This document shows, one piece after another, positions 48,120-58,300 of a stretch of DNA of 64,000 nt. The DNA comes from Rapana venosa (Eukaryota; Mollusca; Gastropoda; Neogastropoda; Muricidae), in NCBI GenBank assembly GCA_028751875.1, contig CM054154.1:53943907-54007906 (forward strand). The letters are read 5' to 3'. Below the pieces are notes generated by a model. It made no database searches and was not told where the DNA came from. It was given only the letters and a program-made list of their open reading frames with translations. The translations under genes were made by a program, and so were the position numbers. Numbering within the stretch: position 1 is the stretch's first letter; every line of letters starts with the position of its first letter.

Positions 48120-48225
48120 CACCACACAATTGACAAAACTGCATACACACGAGGACTGCATGTAAAAGAAGCACATGAATGCTTATTCCATTATCCCCGA
48201 AATAAAAGAATAATATATATATAAA
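48120..48225 (+). mobile_element. SINE-A 3' tail fragment
   Basis: CAAAACTGCATACACACGAG, AAGCACATGAATGCTTATTC and CATTATCCCCGAAATAAAAG match the tails at 40555-40630 and 51275-51370. Confidence 0.7.
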
Positions 48226-48380
48226 CACACACAAATATACACACAAGCAAGTATGCACGGAAGCATATACACAAAAACACACGCACAAAAACACATACAA
48301 ACACAAACACACACACATACACACACAAAACACACACAAATATACACACAAACACACACACTCACACACATACACCGCTG
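48226..48380. repeat. Degenerate CA-rich tract
   Basis: CACACA/CATACA/CAAACA repeats, a decayed dinucleotide array next to the SINE tail. Confidence 0.85.
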
Positions 48381-48499
48381 TATATGTTATAAACACCGGC
48401 ACAACCACCAGCACGTTTAAAATTTATCAAGATTTTTTTTCTTTTTCCCTAAAGTAACACCCTACAAGGAACAAACAGTACACAGAGGGGAAAAAAGGC

Positions 48500-48612
48500 A
48501 GACAGAGGAAACGATGGGATGACAACATCAAAGAGTGGACTGGCCTGGGTGGAACGAACTGTTACGAAAAGCAGAGGACCATGGGGAGTGGAGGAAGCTA
48601 GTTGCCAAATCT
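48500..48612 (+). pseudogene. RTE-like LINE C-terminal fragment
   Basis: RWDDNIKEWTGLGWNELLRK followed by AEDHGEWRKLVAKSSVQD corresponds to SWISNIKEWTGL… near the end of the RTE-like copy at 46690-46760, but from a different subfamily. Only about 110 bases remain. Confidence 0.65.
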
Positions 48613-48794
48613 TCAGTACAAGACTAGGGGACAGGCGAAGGAGAAAGGAGAAGAAGGAGAAACTAAGTCCTTTAAAGGAGTCACCGGGGCGCTGCAGTGG
48701 AGTTGTCAGGCCGTGTCTCTGGGGGCAAGTTGAATCTGGCAGAGCCCATCCCTCTCCAGGTACAGACAGGGGTGCATAATTTTATTTTAATTTT

Positions 48795-48898
48795 TTTCCT
48801 CAGCCAAAGCTCTCAAGTTCACCAGTGGTAAGTTTTGGCGTCTGCGACCTTTTTTTTCCACCATTAAGGTAGCGGCTTTCCGACTTTCGGGGAACACA
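48795..48898 (-). mobile_element. SINE-B 3' fragment
   Basis: Text from CAAAGCTCTCAAGTTCACCA to TAGCGGCTTTCCGACTTTCG corresponds to 51575-51660 and 31325-31415. The reverse complement is the SINE sense strand. Confidence 0.65.
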
Positions 48899-49104
48899 GT
48901 GCATAATTATAAAGATTACTGGCAAATCCAAGGTACAAAACATGTAATATTTTGAGTCCCTTTTTCATATTTGAAAGGTGTATTTTTTGACAAACTACAG
49001 GAAAATAGGTTTTTAGGGAAAAGTGTGAGTGCTAAGAAAGAAATACTAATGAACATGAAAAAAAGAAAACGAAGAGAACAGAAGACAAACAAAGTAGAAC
49101 ATCA

Positions 49105-49420
<316 letters not shown>

Positions 49421-49505
49421 AATACAGATTTACAACCAGCCAGCCAACCAGCCAAACAAACAACAACAACAAAACTCAGCTGGCAGGACAATGCCCTTGG
49501 CTCAC

Positions 49506-49654
49506 TTTATAGTTGAGCTCGTCGTAGTCGGCCGAGTGGCGGTAGAAGTCCTTGGGCTTGTTGTAGTCTTGCCGCCACTGGTCCATCAGCGTGGACGGCG
49601 AGTCCGCGTCCTTGCGCTTCTTGTCGCCGCTGCTGTCCGTGTCTGAAGTAGACC
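49506..49654 (-). CDS. Internal exon, cytoplasmic tail of the membrane protein
   Basis: Acceptor CTGCTGATGCAG ends at 49655; donor AACTATAAA|GTGAGC at 49505. 149 bases: two bases complete a Gly codon, then 49 codons. Encodes a Ser/Asp/Lys segment (STSDTDSSGDKKRKDADSPS) and TLMDQWRQDYNKPKDFYRHS with ADYDELNYK. A nearer acceptor at 49678 would break the frame with the exon upstream, so 49655 is chosen on phase. Tyr motifs are again frequent. Confidence 0.78.
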
Positions 49655-49680
49655 CTGCATCAGCAGGTCCATACGGGCTG

Positions 49681-50085
49681 GTGGTGAGGATGGTGGTGGT
49701 GGTGGTGGTGAGGATGGAGGGGGAGACGATGAGGATGGTGATGGTGGTGGTGATGAGGGTGGTGGTGGTGATGAGGGTGGTGGTGGTGATGATGAGGGTG
49801 GTGGTGGTGATGGTGATGGTGATGATGAGGATGGTAATGGAGGAGGAGGAGGAGACGATGAGCATGGTGATGGTAGTGATGGTGGTTGTGGTGGTGGTGA
49901 TGATGGTGGTGGTGATAGTGATGAGGGTGGTGGTGGTTATGGCAGTGATGGTGGTGTTGATGATAGTGTGGTGTGGTTTGGTGGGGGTTATGATGATGGT
50001 GGTGGTGATGACGGTGGTGGTGGTGGCGATGATTGTGATGAGGATGAGGATGATGCAGATGATGATAGTGGGGGGAAGGATCGCT
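49681..50085. repeat. GGT/GAT triplet-rich intronic repeat
   Basis: Imperfect GGTGGT/GATGAT/GAGGGT array that fills most of the intron between two exons (CACCAC/CATCAT on the gene strand). The gene-strand pyrimidine/A composition merges into the acceptor region. Confidence 0.9.
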
Positions 50086-50127
50086 TTACCACCTCACAGC
50101 AGAGAGGTGGAGGCAGGCTACACTCAC

Positions 50128-50250
50128 CCACGATGCTACCGGCGTCCTCTCTCTTGTAGCGCTGGTACAGAACGCAGGCCACGGCAATGATGAAGATGGC
50201 CGCCACCCCGCCCACCACGCCCCCGATGATATAGGGCAAAGGGGGCACCG
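50128..50250 (-). CDS. Transmembrane exon of a single-pass membrane protein
   Basis: Acceptor GTACATTTTCAG ends at 50251; donor ATCGTGG|GTGAGTG at 50127. 123 bases: two bases of a split codon, 40 codons, one base out. Encodes VPPLPYIIGGVVGGVAAIFI and IAVACVLYQRYKREDAGSIV. About 23 hydrophobic residues with GxxxG-like glycines are followed by a basic stop-transfer RYKR, so the C-terminus is cytoplasmic. The ectodomain is encoded by exons above 50.25 kb, probably beyond the window. An immunoglobulin-superfamily receptor is one possibility, but nothing here proves it. Confidence 0.8.
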
Positions 50251-50385
50251 CTGAAAATGTACATCACACACACATACAATTATAATTATATACATACACA
50301 GAGAGTCAGTATATAGACGGACAGGCAGACAGAATGCACGCATACCTGTACGTAGGTGCTCGCACATACACATGCACACATACAT

Positions 50386-50925
50386 ACATAGCTCCTTATC
50401 CTTTCATGAGGGCTATAGCATGTTACAAAATGCATATTGGAAACATTTTAGAAGGAAACTACAAGATATGGGTTCTCCCGGAAATAATGATGTAGCCCAT
50501 GTATTATCTTTTGATAATATCAAGTGCCGTAACACACATAAATAGAGAAACGTTGTATCTCTTATCTACAGGTATATGCTCAATGCTTTAAGAACTTAAT
50601 TTTAAAAAAGAGCAACATGTATCTTTGGCAAAAATATGACCATTGCTCACATTTATTTTAGAATGCAGAGATTTGAAAAACTTTTTACCTGTTTTCACAG
50701 TCCGTTGCTTAGAGACATTCCATTAATGAAAGAAATTGTATTGTCATTAACTCATAGTCCTGTTATCAGATGTTTATAGTTTAACGATGTTTTTCTAGTA
50801 CGAATTGCAAAGTTAGTGTTTAAGCTGTTTTTTTCCTTCAACCTTCTTGTTTTGTGGTTTTATTGGTGTTTCTTATAGTTGTTTAATGCGGATAATTAGC
50901 TACGTGCAACCCCCCTTTCTTCTGC
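50386..50925. other. Intron sequence, nothing recognised
   Basis: AT-rich, no repeat family or further exon could be supported. Confidence 0.5.
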
Positions 50926-51010
50926 GCGCGCGCGCACGCGCACTCACACACACACACACGCGCGCGCGCGCGCGCACACACACACACATACACACACTCA
51001 CTCACTCACT
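50926..51010. repeat. (CG)n/(CA)n alternating tract
   Basis: GCGCGCGCGCACGCGCA, a CA run, a 19-base CGCG run, and CA again, then ACTC repeats. Strict purine-pyrimidine alternation. Confidence 0.95.
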
Positions 51011-51066
51011 CCCACTTTCCCGTCTGATATCACTAGTGAAAGGGCGTTAAACTGAAGAACTAACTA

Positions 51067-51204
<138 letters not shown>

Positions 51205-51395
51205 CACACATATTAAAACCCGTTCCATTTTTCAGAATAGTAGGCTATTGTGTGCTGGTGGGAACAAATGACAAAAAATTACAAAACTGAATACACACGG
51301 GGGCTGGATGTAAAAAAAAAGCACATAAGTGTTTATTCCATTATCCTCGAAAGGAAAAGAATAAAAGAGTAAATACACACACATACACGCAGACG
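51205..51395 (+). mobile_element. SINE-A 3' portion
   Basis: TTAAAACCCGTTCCATTTTT, GGCTATTGTGTGCTGGTGGG, CTGAATACACACGGGGGCTG and TTATTCCATTATCCTCGAAA match 40489-40628. The CA array directly upstream corresponds to the position of the core's CACACG stretch and may have grown from it. Confidence 0.75.
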
Positions 51396-51436
51396 CACAT
51401 ACACATACATACACACATTCTCTCTCTCGCCCCCAC

Positions 51437-51440
51437 GTAT

Positions 51441-51521
<81 letters not shown>
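51437..51521. repeat. (TATC)n/(TGTC)n microsatellite
   Basis: TATC units, then TGTC units, then TATC units again. Confidence 0.95.
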
Positions 51522-51544
51522 GCGGTTTGGTACTTTTGTAACAA

Positions 51545-51978
51545 TTCTGTTAAAGGCATACATTTTCTTTCGTTCCTCGGCTAGAGCTCCAAGGTTCACC
51601 AATGGTGAGATTTTGCGTATGCACTGATTACCCACCATTAAGGTAGCTGCATTCCGACTTGGAAGTTGGTGTCTAAACACCAAACCAGTCTGTTTATGGT
51701 TTTTGTAAATTGTGTCATTCTGCTCTTACCTGCACAATGGTCATTTTTTTCAAAAGGGCGGATCGGGTTCTAACTTGTGCGCAAGATGTTCTGCATGGGT
51801 TCGCACACAGGACCTCGGTTTATAGTCTCATCCGAAGGACATTTGGGGAGAGTGGAGTCTGCACTGATGTTAACTCCAGGGGAAAATCCCCTCGAACGGG
51901 TGCCTCAGTGGTGGTTCGAGCCCCCGCCGTTAGATCACAAGGGTAACGCTCTAACCACCAGGCTATCCTGTCTCCTGC
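51545..51978 (-). mobile_element. SINE-B, near full length
   Basis: On the minus strand from 51978: GGAGACAGGATAGCCTGGTG (A box), GGCGGGGGCTCGAACCACC (B box region), CCTGGAGTTAACATCAGTGC, the core CCTTCGGATGAGACTATAAA with CCGAGGTCC, then CGCACAAGTTAGAACCCGAT and CCATTGTGCAGG. It ends with a tail distinct from SINE-A: AATCTCACCATTGGTGAACC and GAGCTCTAGCCGAGGAACGA. Confidence 0.8.
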
Positions 51979-52139
51979 TGTCTGTCTGTTTGTCTCATGG
52001 TTCGCATAATTCTGTGCATAATTCAGTGCATAACTCAGTGCTATTTCTCTCTCTCTCTATGTATGCGTGCTAGTGTATTTCTGTTTGCACATACGCATTT
52101 TTCACGTATATGGTGAACTCCTGCTTAGTGGCATGTGCA

Positions 52140-52604
52140 TTCCCTTTTCTCTGTAATTTTGCATGCAGGTTAGCTTCTCGTGAAGTTCCTGGTGGTGAGT
52201 TAGGGTTTGCTTCATCAGCTGAGTAGCAGCAGCTTTAAATAGGAGGAGGTCTGGACTTCAGGAGGAGGAGGAGATTCAGTCTTTGGCTGAAGTTCGTTGG
52301 TCGCTGATCCAGCTGGGCTGTTGGGCGCCGCGTGGTGTTGTCTCTCTATTTGGAGAGCAGGGGGGAGCAGCACTTGGAGTAGTTCAGGCTCCTGTGAACC
52401 CGGTCTTCGTTCTTCGTTGTTACGTCGTGTCCGTCCTGTCAACGTCTTCCTCGAGGTGCAGGAGTGCACCGTACTTCCTGTGGTGTTGTGTCTCTTCTTG
52501 GAGAGCAGAGGGGAGCAGTCATCTTTGAGTGGTTCTGGCTTCCGGGGACCAGTCTACGTTCTTCGTTGTGCTGTCCGTTTTGTCCACGTCTTTCCTGGGT
52601 GCAG
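52140..52604 (+). other. Sequence left of the 5' LTR homology, with a tandem duplication
   Basis: Contains a TTTAAATAG box near 52235 and two tandem copies of about 145 bp (about 52336-52470 and 52481-52620), each with TTGGAGAGCAG…GTTCTTCGTTGT…GGTGCAGGAGTGCACC. The second copy runs into the LTR homology at 52605. It may be an extended U3 of the left LTR that the right LTR lacks, or host DNA. Confidence 0.45.
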
Positions 52605-52661
52605 GAGTGCACCCTATTCCATTCCAGTGACAGGTGAGGGATGTTCCGTTGACATGAGTGA

Positions 52662-52665
52662 ATTA

Positions 52666-52696
<31 letters not shown>

Positions 52697-52749
52697 TCAT
52701 GTATGGAATTTATATAGCGCTGAATCATGTAAAGCAACAAATCAAAGCA
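52662..52749 (-). mobile_element. Solitary L2 tail inside the left LTR
   Basis: (AAT)n then TATGGAATTTATATAGCGCT and GCAACAAATCAAAGCA, the reverse complement of the L2 terminus. The right LTR reads straight through (GACTGAGTTCCGTGATGG), so the insertion happened after the LTRs were copied. Confidence 0.85.
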
Positions 52750-53259
52750 TTCCGTGATGGTTCATTGTGCTGTTGTGGTTGTTGTGTCTTGTGTCAATTC
52801 AGTGCGTAGACGGCTGGTTCTTGAAGAAATTAGTGTAGTGTGCATTTGAGGGAGGTTTCCTAATTATTAAGGTTTATGTTCTGTTAGATAGACATAAAAT
52901 TATCCTTTAGTGAACGGTAGGATGTTACCTTTAATGTATGTTTTTAAATGGTAATGTTTTGTCTAGAGATAGTTCTCACTTGCGTTTAGAACACTCAGTA
53001 TTTCTGAAGTTTAAATTGATATGGGCGAGTCCTGAGTGATTTGGGATTTAGTGCAATTTTGCGTATTAAGCAGATGTGTGTGGTTATTATTGTTTTGTGT
53101 AAGATTAATTCTCTTCTGTGGAAGAATGTTTTTAAAAGTATTTTAACTTTTCTGTATTTGAAAATAAACAATTAAAGAATATACATCAGTCGCGATTTAG
53201 ATTCAAAATGTAGATGGTTCCTTGGGTATAAAAGGTGGAGATTTTGGGTGTAAATCAAA

Positions 53260-54551
53260 CTTACCCTTTGTCTCTAAAGTACTAGAAAAAGTTGTTCTCA
53301 AACAGCTCAACAGTCACCTTCATTCCAATGATCTCCTTCCCCCTTTTCAATCTGCCTATCGCCCCAACCACAGCACCGAAACCACCCTAGTCCATACTTT
53401 AGATACACTTCTACTTGCTTCTGATGCAGGAAAAATCTCCCTCCTAACTCTTCTTGACTTATCTGCAGCCTTCGACACTATAGATCACTCAATTCTTCTT
53501 TCTCGCCTCCAAAATACGTTTGGTATTAATGGCACAGCCCTCACCTGGTTTACTTCATACCTCACAGACAGATTCCAGAAAGTTATTGTAAACAAAATTC
53601 AATCAAAATCTGTCAAAATGGAACGTGGAGTCCCACAGGGATCAGTCCTGGGCTCTGTTCTCTTTACTCTCTACACTGCTCCACTCTCACATATAATAAA
53701 CAACCACCATATTGATCATCATTTCTATGCTGATGACACTCAGCTTCAGTGCAGTGATACTGTTGAAAACTTGCCTTCCCTCCTGACAAATATGTCCTAC
53801 TGCCTTCAAGACATTCAAAACTGGATGACTCAGAACAAGTTACAAAACCGAAGCCATGCTCATAGGGACCCAACATAAACTTTCCTCCATCACAACAACA
53901 TCAATAGAATTCGGCAGTGCGTCAGTTCCTTTGTCCAACTCTGTGAAGTATCTAGATGTAGTTCTTGACAACACACTCTCTATGAAAAAATTCATCACCC
54001 AGACCTGCCAGTCTTGCTACTATCAACTACGGCGCATAAGCGCGATTCACAAGTATCTGTCCACTGATGCAACTTCCAAGCTCGTCACATCTCTCATTTT
54101 TTCACGTTTAGACTACTGTAATTCTCTTTTGGCTGGCCTACCAGCATCATCCATCCACTCTCTTCAACGCATACAAAACTCTGCAGCTCGACTGGTCCTA
54201 AGAAAGAAAAAATCCGAACACATCACTCCTCTTCTGCGATCTCTTCACTGGCTGCCAGTCTCACAAAGACTGGAGTATAAAATCAATACCCTCTGTTTCA
54301 AATGTCTCCACAAATCTGCACCATCTTATCTTTGTAACTGTCTTCACCTGTACACTCCATCCCGTTCCCTTCGTTCAGCCGCAGATACTTTGTGCTTTCA
54401 AACACCCAGATTCAAACATACCACTGTTGGCTGTCGATCTTTTTCTGTTTCTGGTCCGTCCACGTGGAATGACCTCCCTCTTTCACTTCGCCAAAAACCT
54501 TCACTTGATACCTTCAAATCCAGCCTCAAAACACACTTATTTCCTACCTGA
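53260..54551 (+). pseudogene. L2-like reverse transcriptase and C-terminus, one 14-bp deletion
   Basis: First frame to 53878: LPPFQSAYRPNHSTETTLVH, LLTLLDLSAAFDTIDHSILL, VPQGSVLGSVLFTLYTAPLS, HHFYADDTQLQ (intact YADD, about 53722-53755). At about 53846 the text GCTAAATGCAGATA present in copy 3 is missing, shifting the frame. The second frame (53856-54551) carries KFITQTCQSCYYQLRRISAI, FSRLDYCNSLLAGLPASS, SLHWLPVSQRLEYKINTLCF and GPSTWNDLPLSLR to a normal stop. Apart from the 5' truncation this one deletion is the main lesion. Confidence 0.9.
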
Positions 54552-54615
54552 CACTTTCCCCTCATATCCGTCTCTACTTTTTCAACAGCATCCTTCATCT
54601 CCTAAGTGTGTTCGC

Positions 54616-54617
<2 letters not shown>

Positions 54618-54692
<75 letters not shown>
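54618..54692. repeat. (GT)n microsatellite in L2 3' UTR
   Basis: About 37 GT units at the same 3' UTR position as in copies 1 and 2. Confidence 0.95.
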
Positions 54693-54694
<2 letters not shown>

Positions 54695-54822
54695 ATACAC
54701 GTGCATAAATTTGAAATATGTTCTTTATTATATTTGAGGAAAGTTGCATGCGCGTAAATGATATGAGTGCAAGCGCTTCGATTTGTTTGTTTTACAAGAT
54801 TCGGCGCTATATAAATTCCATA

Positions 54823-54873
<51 letters not shown>

Positions 54874-54900
54874 ATAATTTGTCAAACTTAGAGGGATGCA

Positions 54901-55810
54901 AGGGAAATAATCCTAGCTGCCTTAGCGCTAGTGTGTATGCTTGGTGGATGCTTAGGAACGGCAAGTATTGCCTGTTCCAGGTTCCTGTGGGTGCCTCCAG
55001 CAGTGGAGTCGTACCTGGAGAGGGTGCAGCCCGGTGTGCCCTGAAGAGACGCCAACAGCTTGTCCTTGACCCTCTGTCCCTTTATCCCCTGGATCCACCT
55101 CTTTTCCCCACGACCCGTTTCCCATCTCCCTGCTGCCCCGTCCACCCGTTACCCTCCTTGAGGACTTCAGCCTGCCCTGAGCTACCCCACGGTGTCAGTG
55201 TGTGGAAACCAGAGATGTGACTGTGAGGGAAGTGGGAGGGGAACATTCCTCAAGCGTATTTCAGAACTGTGTTAAAGAGGGGATGGGATTATTAAGTTAG
55301 GATTTAGAGTGTGACTGGAAGTCGAATCTGTGTGTGTGGAAGCGAGTTTAAGTATTTGTCTGATGTGATTGTTTTTGATTTCAGAACGTAAACTCTGGAA
55401 CTTTTCTTCTGTGTTCCGTGTTTGTGGTTGTCGGGAAGATGGTTAGAGAGGGACTGAGTGGGGGTTTAGCCATTGTGAAAATGGTGGAGATGCGGGGTAA
55501 CTGTTAGGTTAGCTATGTGGGTTGTGGGGAGGGTGTCCTGTATTGTTTGTCTCGTTGTCACTGCAAGTTTCTGAAGTCGTTTTTTATTCTTTCTCATTTG
55601 ATTAATTGGACTGGATGGTCAAAAGGAAAGGTAGAGTGACTTTGTCTGTGGTTATCAGCATCTTCGTGGTTCGAACCTTGTGGTAGGAGTAAGAGATTGT
55701 GGGTCTCTACTCCTCTAGGTCTTATATGCCTAGCGAAGCCAGATAAGCCTTTTTTCTTTGGGAAAGAATTCTCTCCCTGACTAAGAATAATTGTCTGGTT
55801 AAGGCACCAA
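54901..55810 (+). other. LTR-retrotransposon leader
   Basis: About 900 bases between left LTR and gag, without a credible gene. No clear primer-binding site complementary to a tRNA end was seen directly after the LTR (AGGGAAATAATCC). Confidence 0.5.
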
Positions 55811-57060
55811 ATGCCTGCGTGTAGGAATGCCGCCAGTGTGCCCGCTACTCCAGGTTCTAAGACTCGAGAGACAAAAGAGGAAGAGTCTCCTGGGGTGTTT
55901 GAGAAGGACAAGCTGTTTGGCTGGGTGAAGGAACAGCTAGGTGACTTTTCATACTCTCCAGGGAGCCAGAGCAAAGGTAAGGCCGCTTTTTCCGAGGAGG
56001 ACCCTTATGCTAAGCTCCACAGAATAGTCTCCGAGTTGGGGTTATCAGGGGAGGTGCTGGCGCAGTTCATCATGGACGTGGTAGAAAAGGAAAGGAAGGA
56101 AGCCAGGAGGCTAGAGGAGAAGGAAGAGGCTAGGCATTTAAGAGAGGAAGAGAAGGAAGAGGCTGGGGGTTTGAAAGAGGAAGAGATGAGTTACAGAGAG
56201 GCAGAAAGGGTGGAGGAAAGATATAGTTTTAAAAGAAAGCTAGAGCTGAAGCAGGAAGAGATCTCAGTCCGCAGTGATCAGCAGTTCAGCATCCAACCCT
56301 TTGATGAGAAGGATGATCTAGATGCATTTTGAGCGCACTTTGAGCGTATAGAGGGCTAAACAAGTGGAAGCATAACACTCGGGCTGCACATTTGCTGATG
56401 CTTCTGCAGGGTCGAGCTAGGGATGCTTGCCTGTGTCTTTCTCCTGAAGATGTCCAGAGTTATGACATTCTGAAGGCCACTCTCTTGCGGGTGTTCCGCC
56501 TCAACGTGGAGTCCTACCGGAAAAAGTTGCGATCTTTACGGATGGCCGTTGAAGAAACCTTTGAGCAGTTTCTGTCCTGCTTGAAGACATGCCTCTCTCG
56601 CTGGTGCCTAGCAAGTGGCCGGGACGAGAATAGGGTGGAGGACATTAGAGACCTGTTTCTGCAAGAGCAGCTTCTATCAACACTGACACCTGAACTGGTC
56701 ACTGATGTCCAGAAGGAAGAACCCCGAGGGGCTGAGGATGTTGCCCGCGTTGCAACAAAAATCGTAAATGCAAAGAGGGCAGGTCGTTTTGCTGAGGCAG
56801 AGCTCAAGGCCTCGAGGAGTTCAGACAGAAGAAGCGGGAAGTCGCAGTCTGATTCCGGAACCAAAGAGAGTTCTGCTAGGCAGGCTAGATCTGAGCAGAA
56901 GCCAGGCCATGGTGTTAGCTATCAGCAGGGTTTAGGACCTGTCAGGAGTTCCGAAGGGAGACCTAGCAGAGGGGAAGCCCATCAGCCACCCGTCTGTTTC
57001 AAGTGTGGAAGGGGTGGTCATTTTGCTAGAGAGTGCAGGCAGTTCAAAGTAGTCTCTGCA
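55811..57060 (+). pseudogene. LTR-retrotransposon gag with CCHC knuckle
   Basis: Starts MPACRNAASVPATPGSKTRE. A Glu/Lys/Arg-rich coiled-coil-like stretch (about 56085-56215) follows, then PFDEKDDLDAF. A TGA at 56330-56332 and a frameshift near 56354 break the start of a SCAN-like capsid fold, which resumes as LNKWKHNTRAAHLLMLLQGR and continues with LSPEDVQSYDILKATLLRVF and RLNVESYRKKLRSLRMAVEE. VCFKCGRGGHFARECR (about 56992-57040) is a standard nucleic-acid-binding C-x2-C-x4-H-x4-C knuckle. Gag would form the particle and package the RNA. Confidence 0.85.
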
Positions 57061-57616
57061 GTGCTCAAGCAAGAGTGTTCTGGGGAACAACCTTCAGGGT
57101 CTCCACCTACCTTGTGCATTCCATGCGCTTCTAAAGTATACACTCTTCGGTGTGAAGCCGTGGTTGATGGTCAGGTTGTCCGAGGGTTGCGAGACACGGG
57201 AGCTCACATGATTGTGGTTGCTCGTCGGTTGGTCTCTCCACAGTCTTTCACTGGAGCAAACGGTGCGGATAGTCCTAGCAGAGTCGAAGTGCTCTTCTGT
57301 GCTGCCTATTGCACGGGTTGACTTGCAGTCTCCTTTTATCCAGGGTCGTTTTGATGTGGGTGTGATGGAGGCACCAGTCGTAGACGTTCTCATTGGCAAT
57401 GCAGCACGGGAAGTTGATGGGACTATCACCAGAGTACCTGTTTATGCTGATCCCAGGATCATAAGAGATGTAGAACACAGGACTCAGGCTGATCAGAAGT
57501 CAAAGCCTGTCCCAACTTTTCTTGTGCCGGGTGTGGAAGTGACTCATGAGGAATTGGCTAGGAAGCAGTGGCAAGATCCAAGCTTGCAAGGGGCGAGAGA
57601 TCTGGGAGACAATGGA
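57061..57616 (+). pseudogene. Protease and start of integrase, frameshifted
   Basis: CEAVVDGQVVRGLRDTGAHM (57150-57210) carries the aspartic protease DTGA motif. After a frame change near 57260 the other frame gives VDLQSPFIQGRFDVGVMEAP and VVDVLIGN (57325-57400), the second protease motif. Then PGVEVTHEELARKQWQDPSL and QGARDLGDNGE follow, the segment that normally stands just before the integrase zinc domain. No RT lies between. The frame is cut at 57611-57616 by the LINE. Confidence 0.8.
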
Positions 57617-57634
57617 GAATGCGCCGTGGGTCAG

Positions 57635-58300
57635 TCAGTAAGTGGTGGAACTGCAGCGCCGACTGTTGCTGTAGAGCCCAATCCTGGAGCGGCAGATCCT
57701 GTTGCAGGTGTTGCACGTGAAGACGGAGTTGTCTGATGGTGCTGACTCCGCTCTCCGATGTCTGCGTGCTCGTCTGTCTCCCCACTGCTCCTCCCTCTTC
57801 TGCTCTGCTGTCTTGATGGCCCACCTGGTAGTGGCTCGCCAACTGCTGCGGTCTGCTGCCAGTGCTTCAAGGCCTGCTGGTGCAATGCCACCCGCCTTCA
57901 GGTCCCGCTTGCACACATCTTTGTATCGAAGCATTGGCCTTCCAGTTGGAGCGGGTGACATGGCCAAGCCAGCGCAAACGTCTCTTGGTGAGCAGGGCAA
58001 ACATGCTGAGTGTTTCTGCCCTTTCCAGAATCTCTGTGTTGGGAACATGGTCCTGCCATGTGAGGCCAAGGATCCTTCTGAGGCAGCGTTGGTGGAAGGT
58101 GTTGAACCTGCGTTCTTGTCGGGCGTATAGAGTCCAGCTCTCGCTACAGTACAGTAATGTGCTCAGCACGCAGGCTTGATACACTTGGGTCTTTGTCTTG
58201 ATGGTGAGCATGGAGTTCTCCCATACTCTCTTTGACAGACGAGCCATTGCTGCTGATGCCTTGCCAATTCTGGAGTTCAGCTCGGTGTCCAGGCTGAGGC
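57635..58300 (-). pseudogene. RTE-like C-terminal domain with zinc finger
   Basis: 58247-57867 encodes KTKTQVYQACVLSTLLYCSE, SWTLYARQERRFNTFHQRCL and LLTKRRLRWLGHVTR. A shifted frame then gives RPMLRYKDVCKRDLKAGGI and FTCNTCNRICRSRIGLYSNS with RRC. The finger normally reads SHxRRC; here the His is Asn. The stop is at 57635-57637, followed by about 18 bases to the insertion boundary. Confidence 0.85.

Larger units (their letters stand above)
53256..54870 (+). mobile_element. L2-like LINE copy 4, 5' truncated, best preserved
   Basis: Starts in the RT (…FVSKVLEKVVLKQLNSHL), ends with the conserved tail GCGCTATATAAATTCCATA (about 54806-54825) and (ATT)n. TAAAT at 53251-53255 and 54871-54875 is the likely short duplication. 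A long (GT)n lies in its 3' UTR (54618-54692). It splits the left LTR. Confidence 0.88.
52605..54900 (+). repeat. Left LTR, split by an L2-like copy and by an L2 tail
   Basis: Homologous to the right LTR from GAGTGCACCCTATTCCATTC on. At 52662-52749 it carries a bare minus-strand L2 tail with (AAT)n that is absent on the right. At 53256-54870 it carries an L2-like copy flanked by TAAAT. Homology resumes at 54871 (TAAATAATTTGTCAAAC) and ends GGGATGCA at 54900. Confidence 0.8.

Noticed and set aside
49671..49678. Splice acceptor CACCACCAG at 49678 for the cytoplasmic-tail exon
   Set aside because: It would put the exon out of phase with the transmembrane exon and introduce stops; the acceptor at 49655 keeps the frame.
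54783..55220. 145-codon frame after the L2 tail as a protein gene
   Set aside because: It begins inside the L2 tail microsatellite and runs through the LTR end into the leader; no domain is recognisable.
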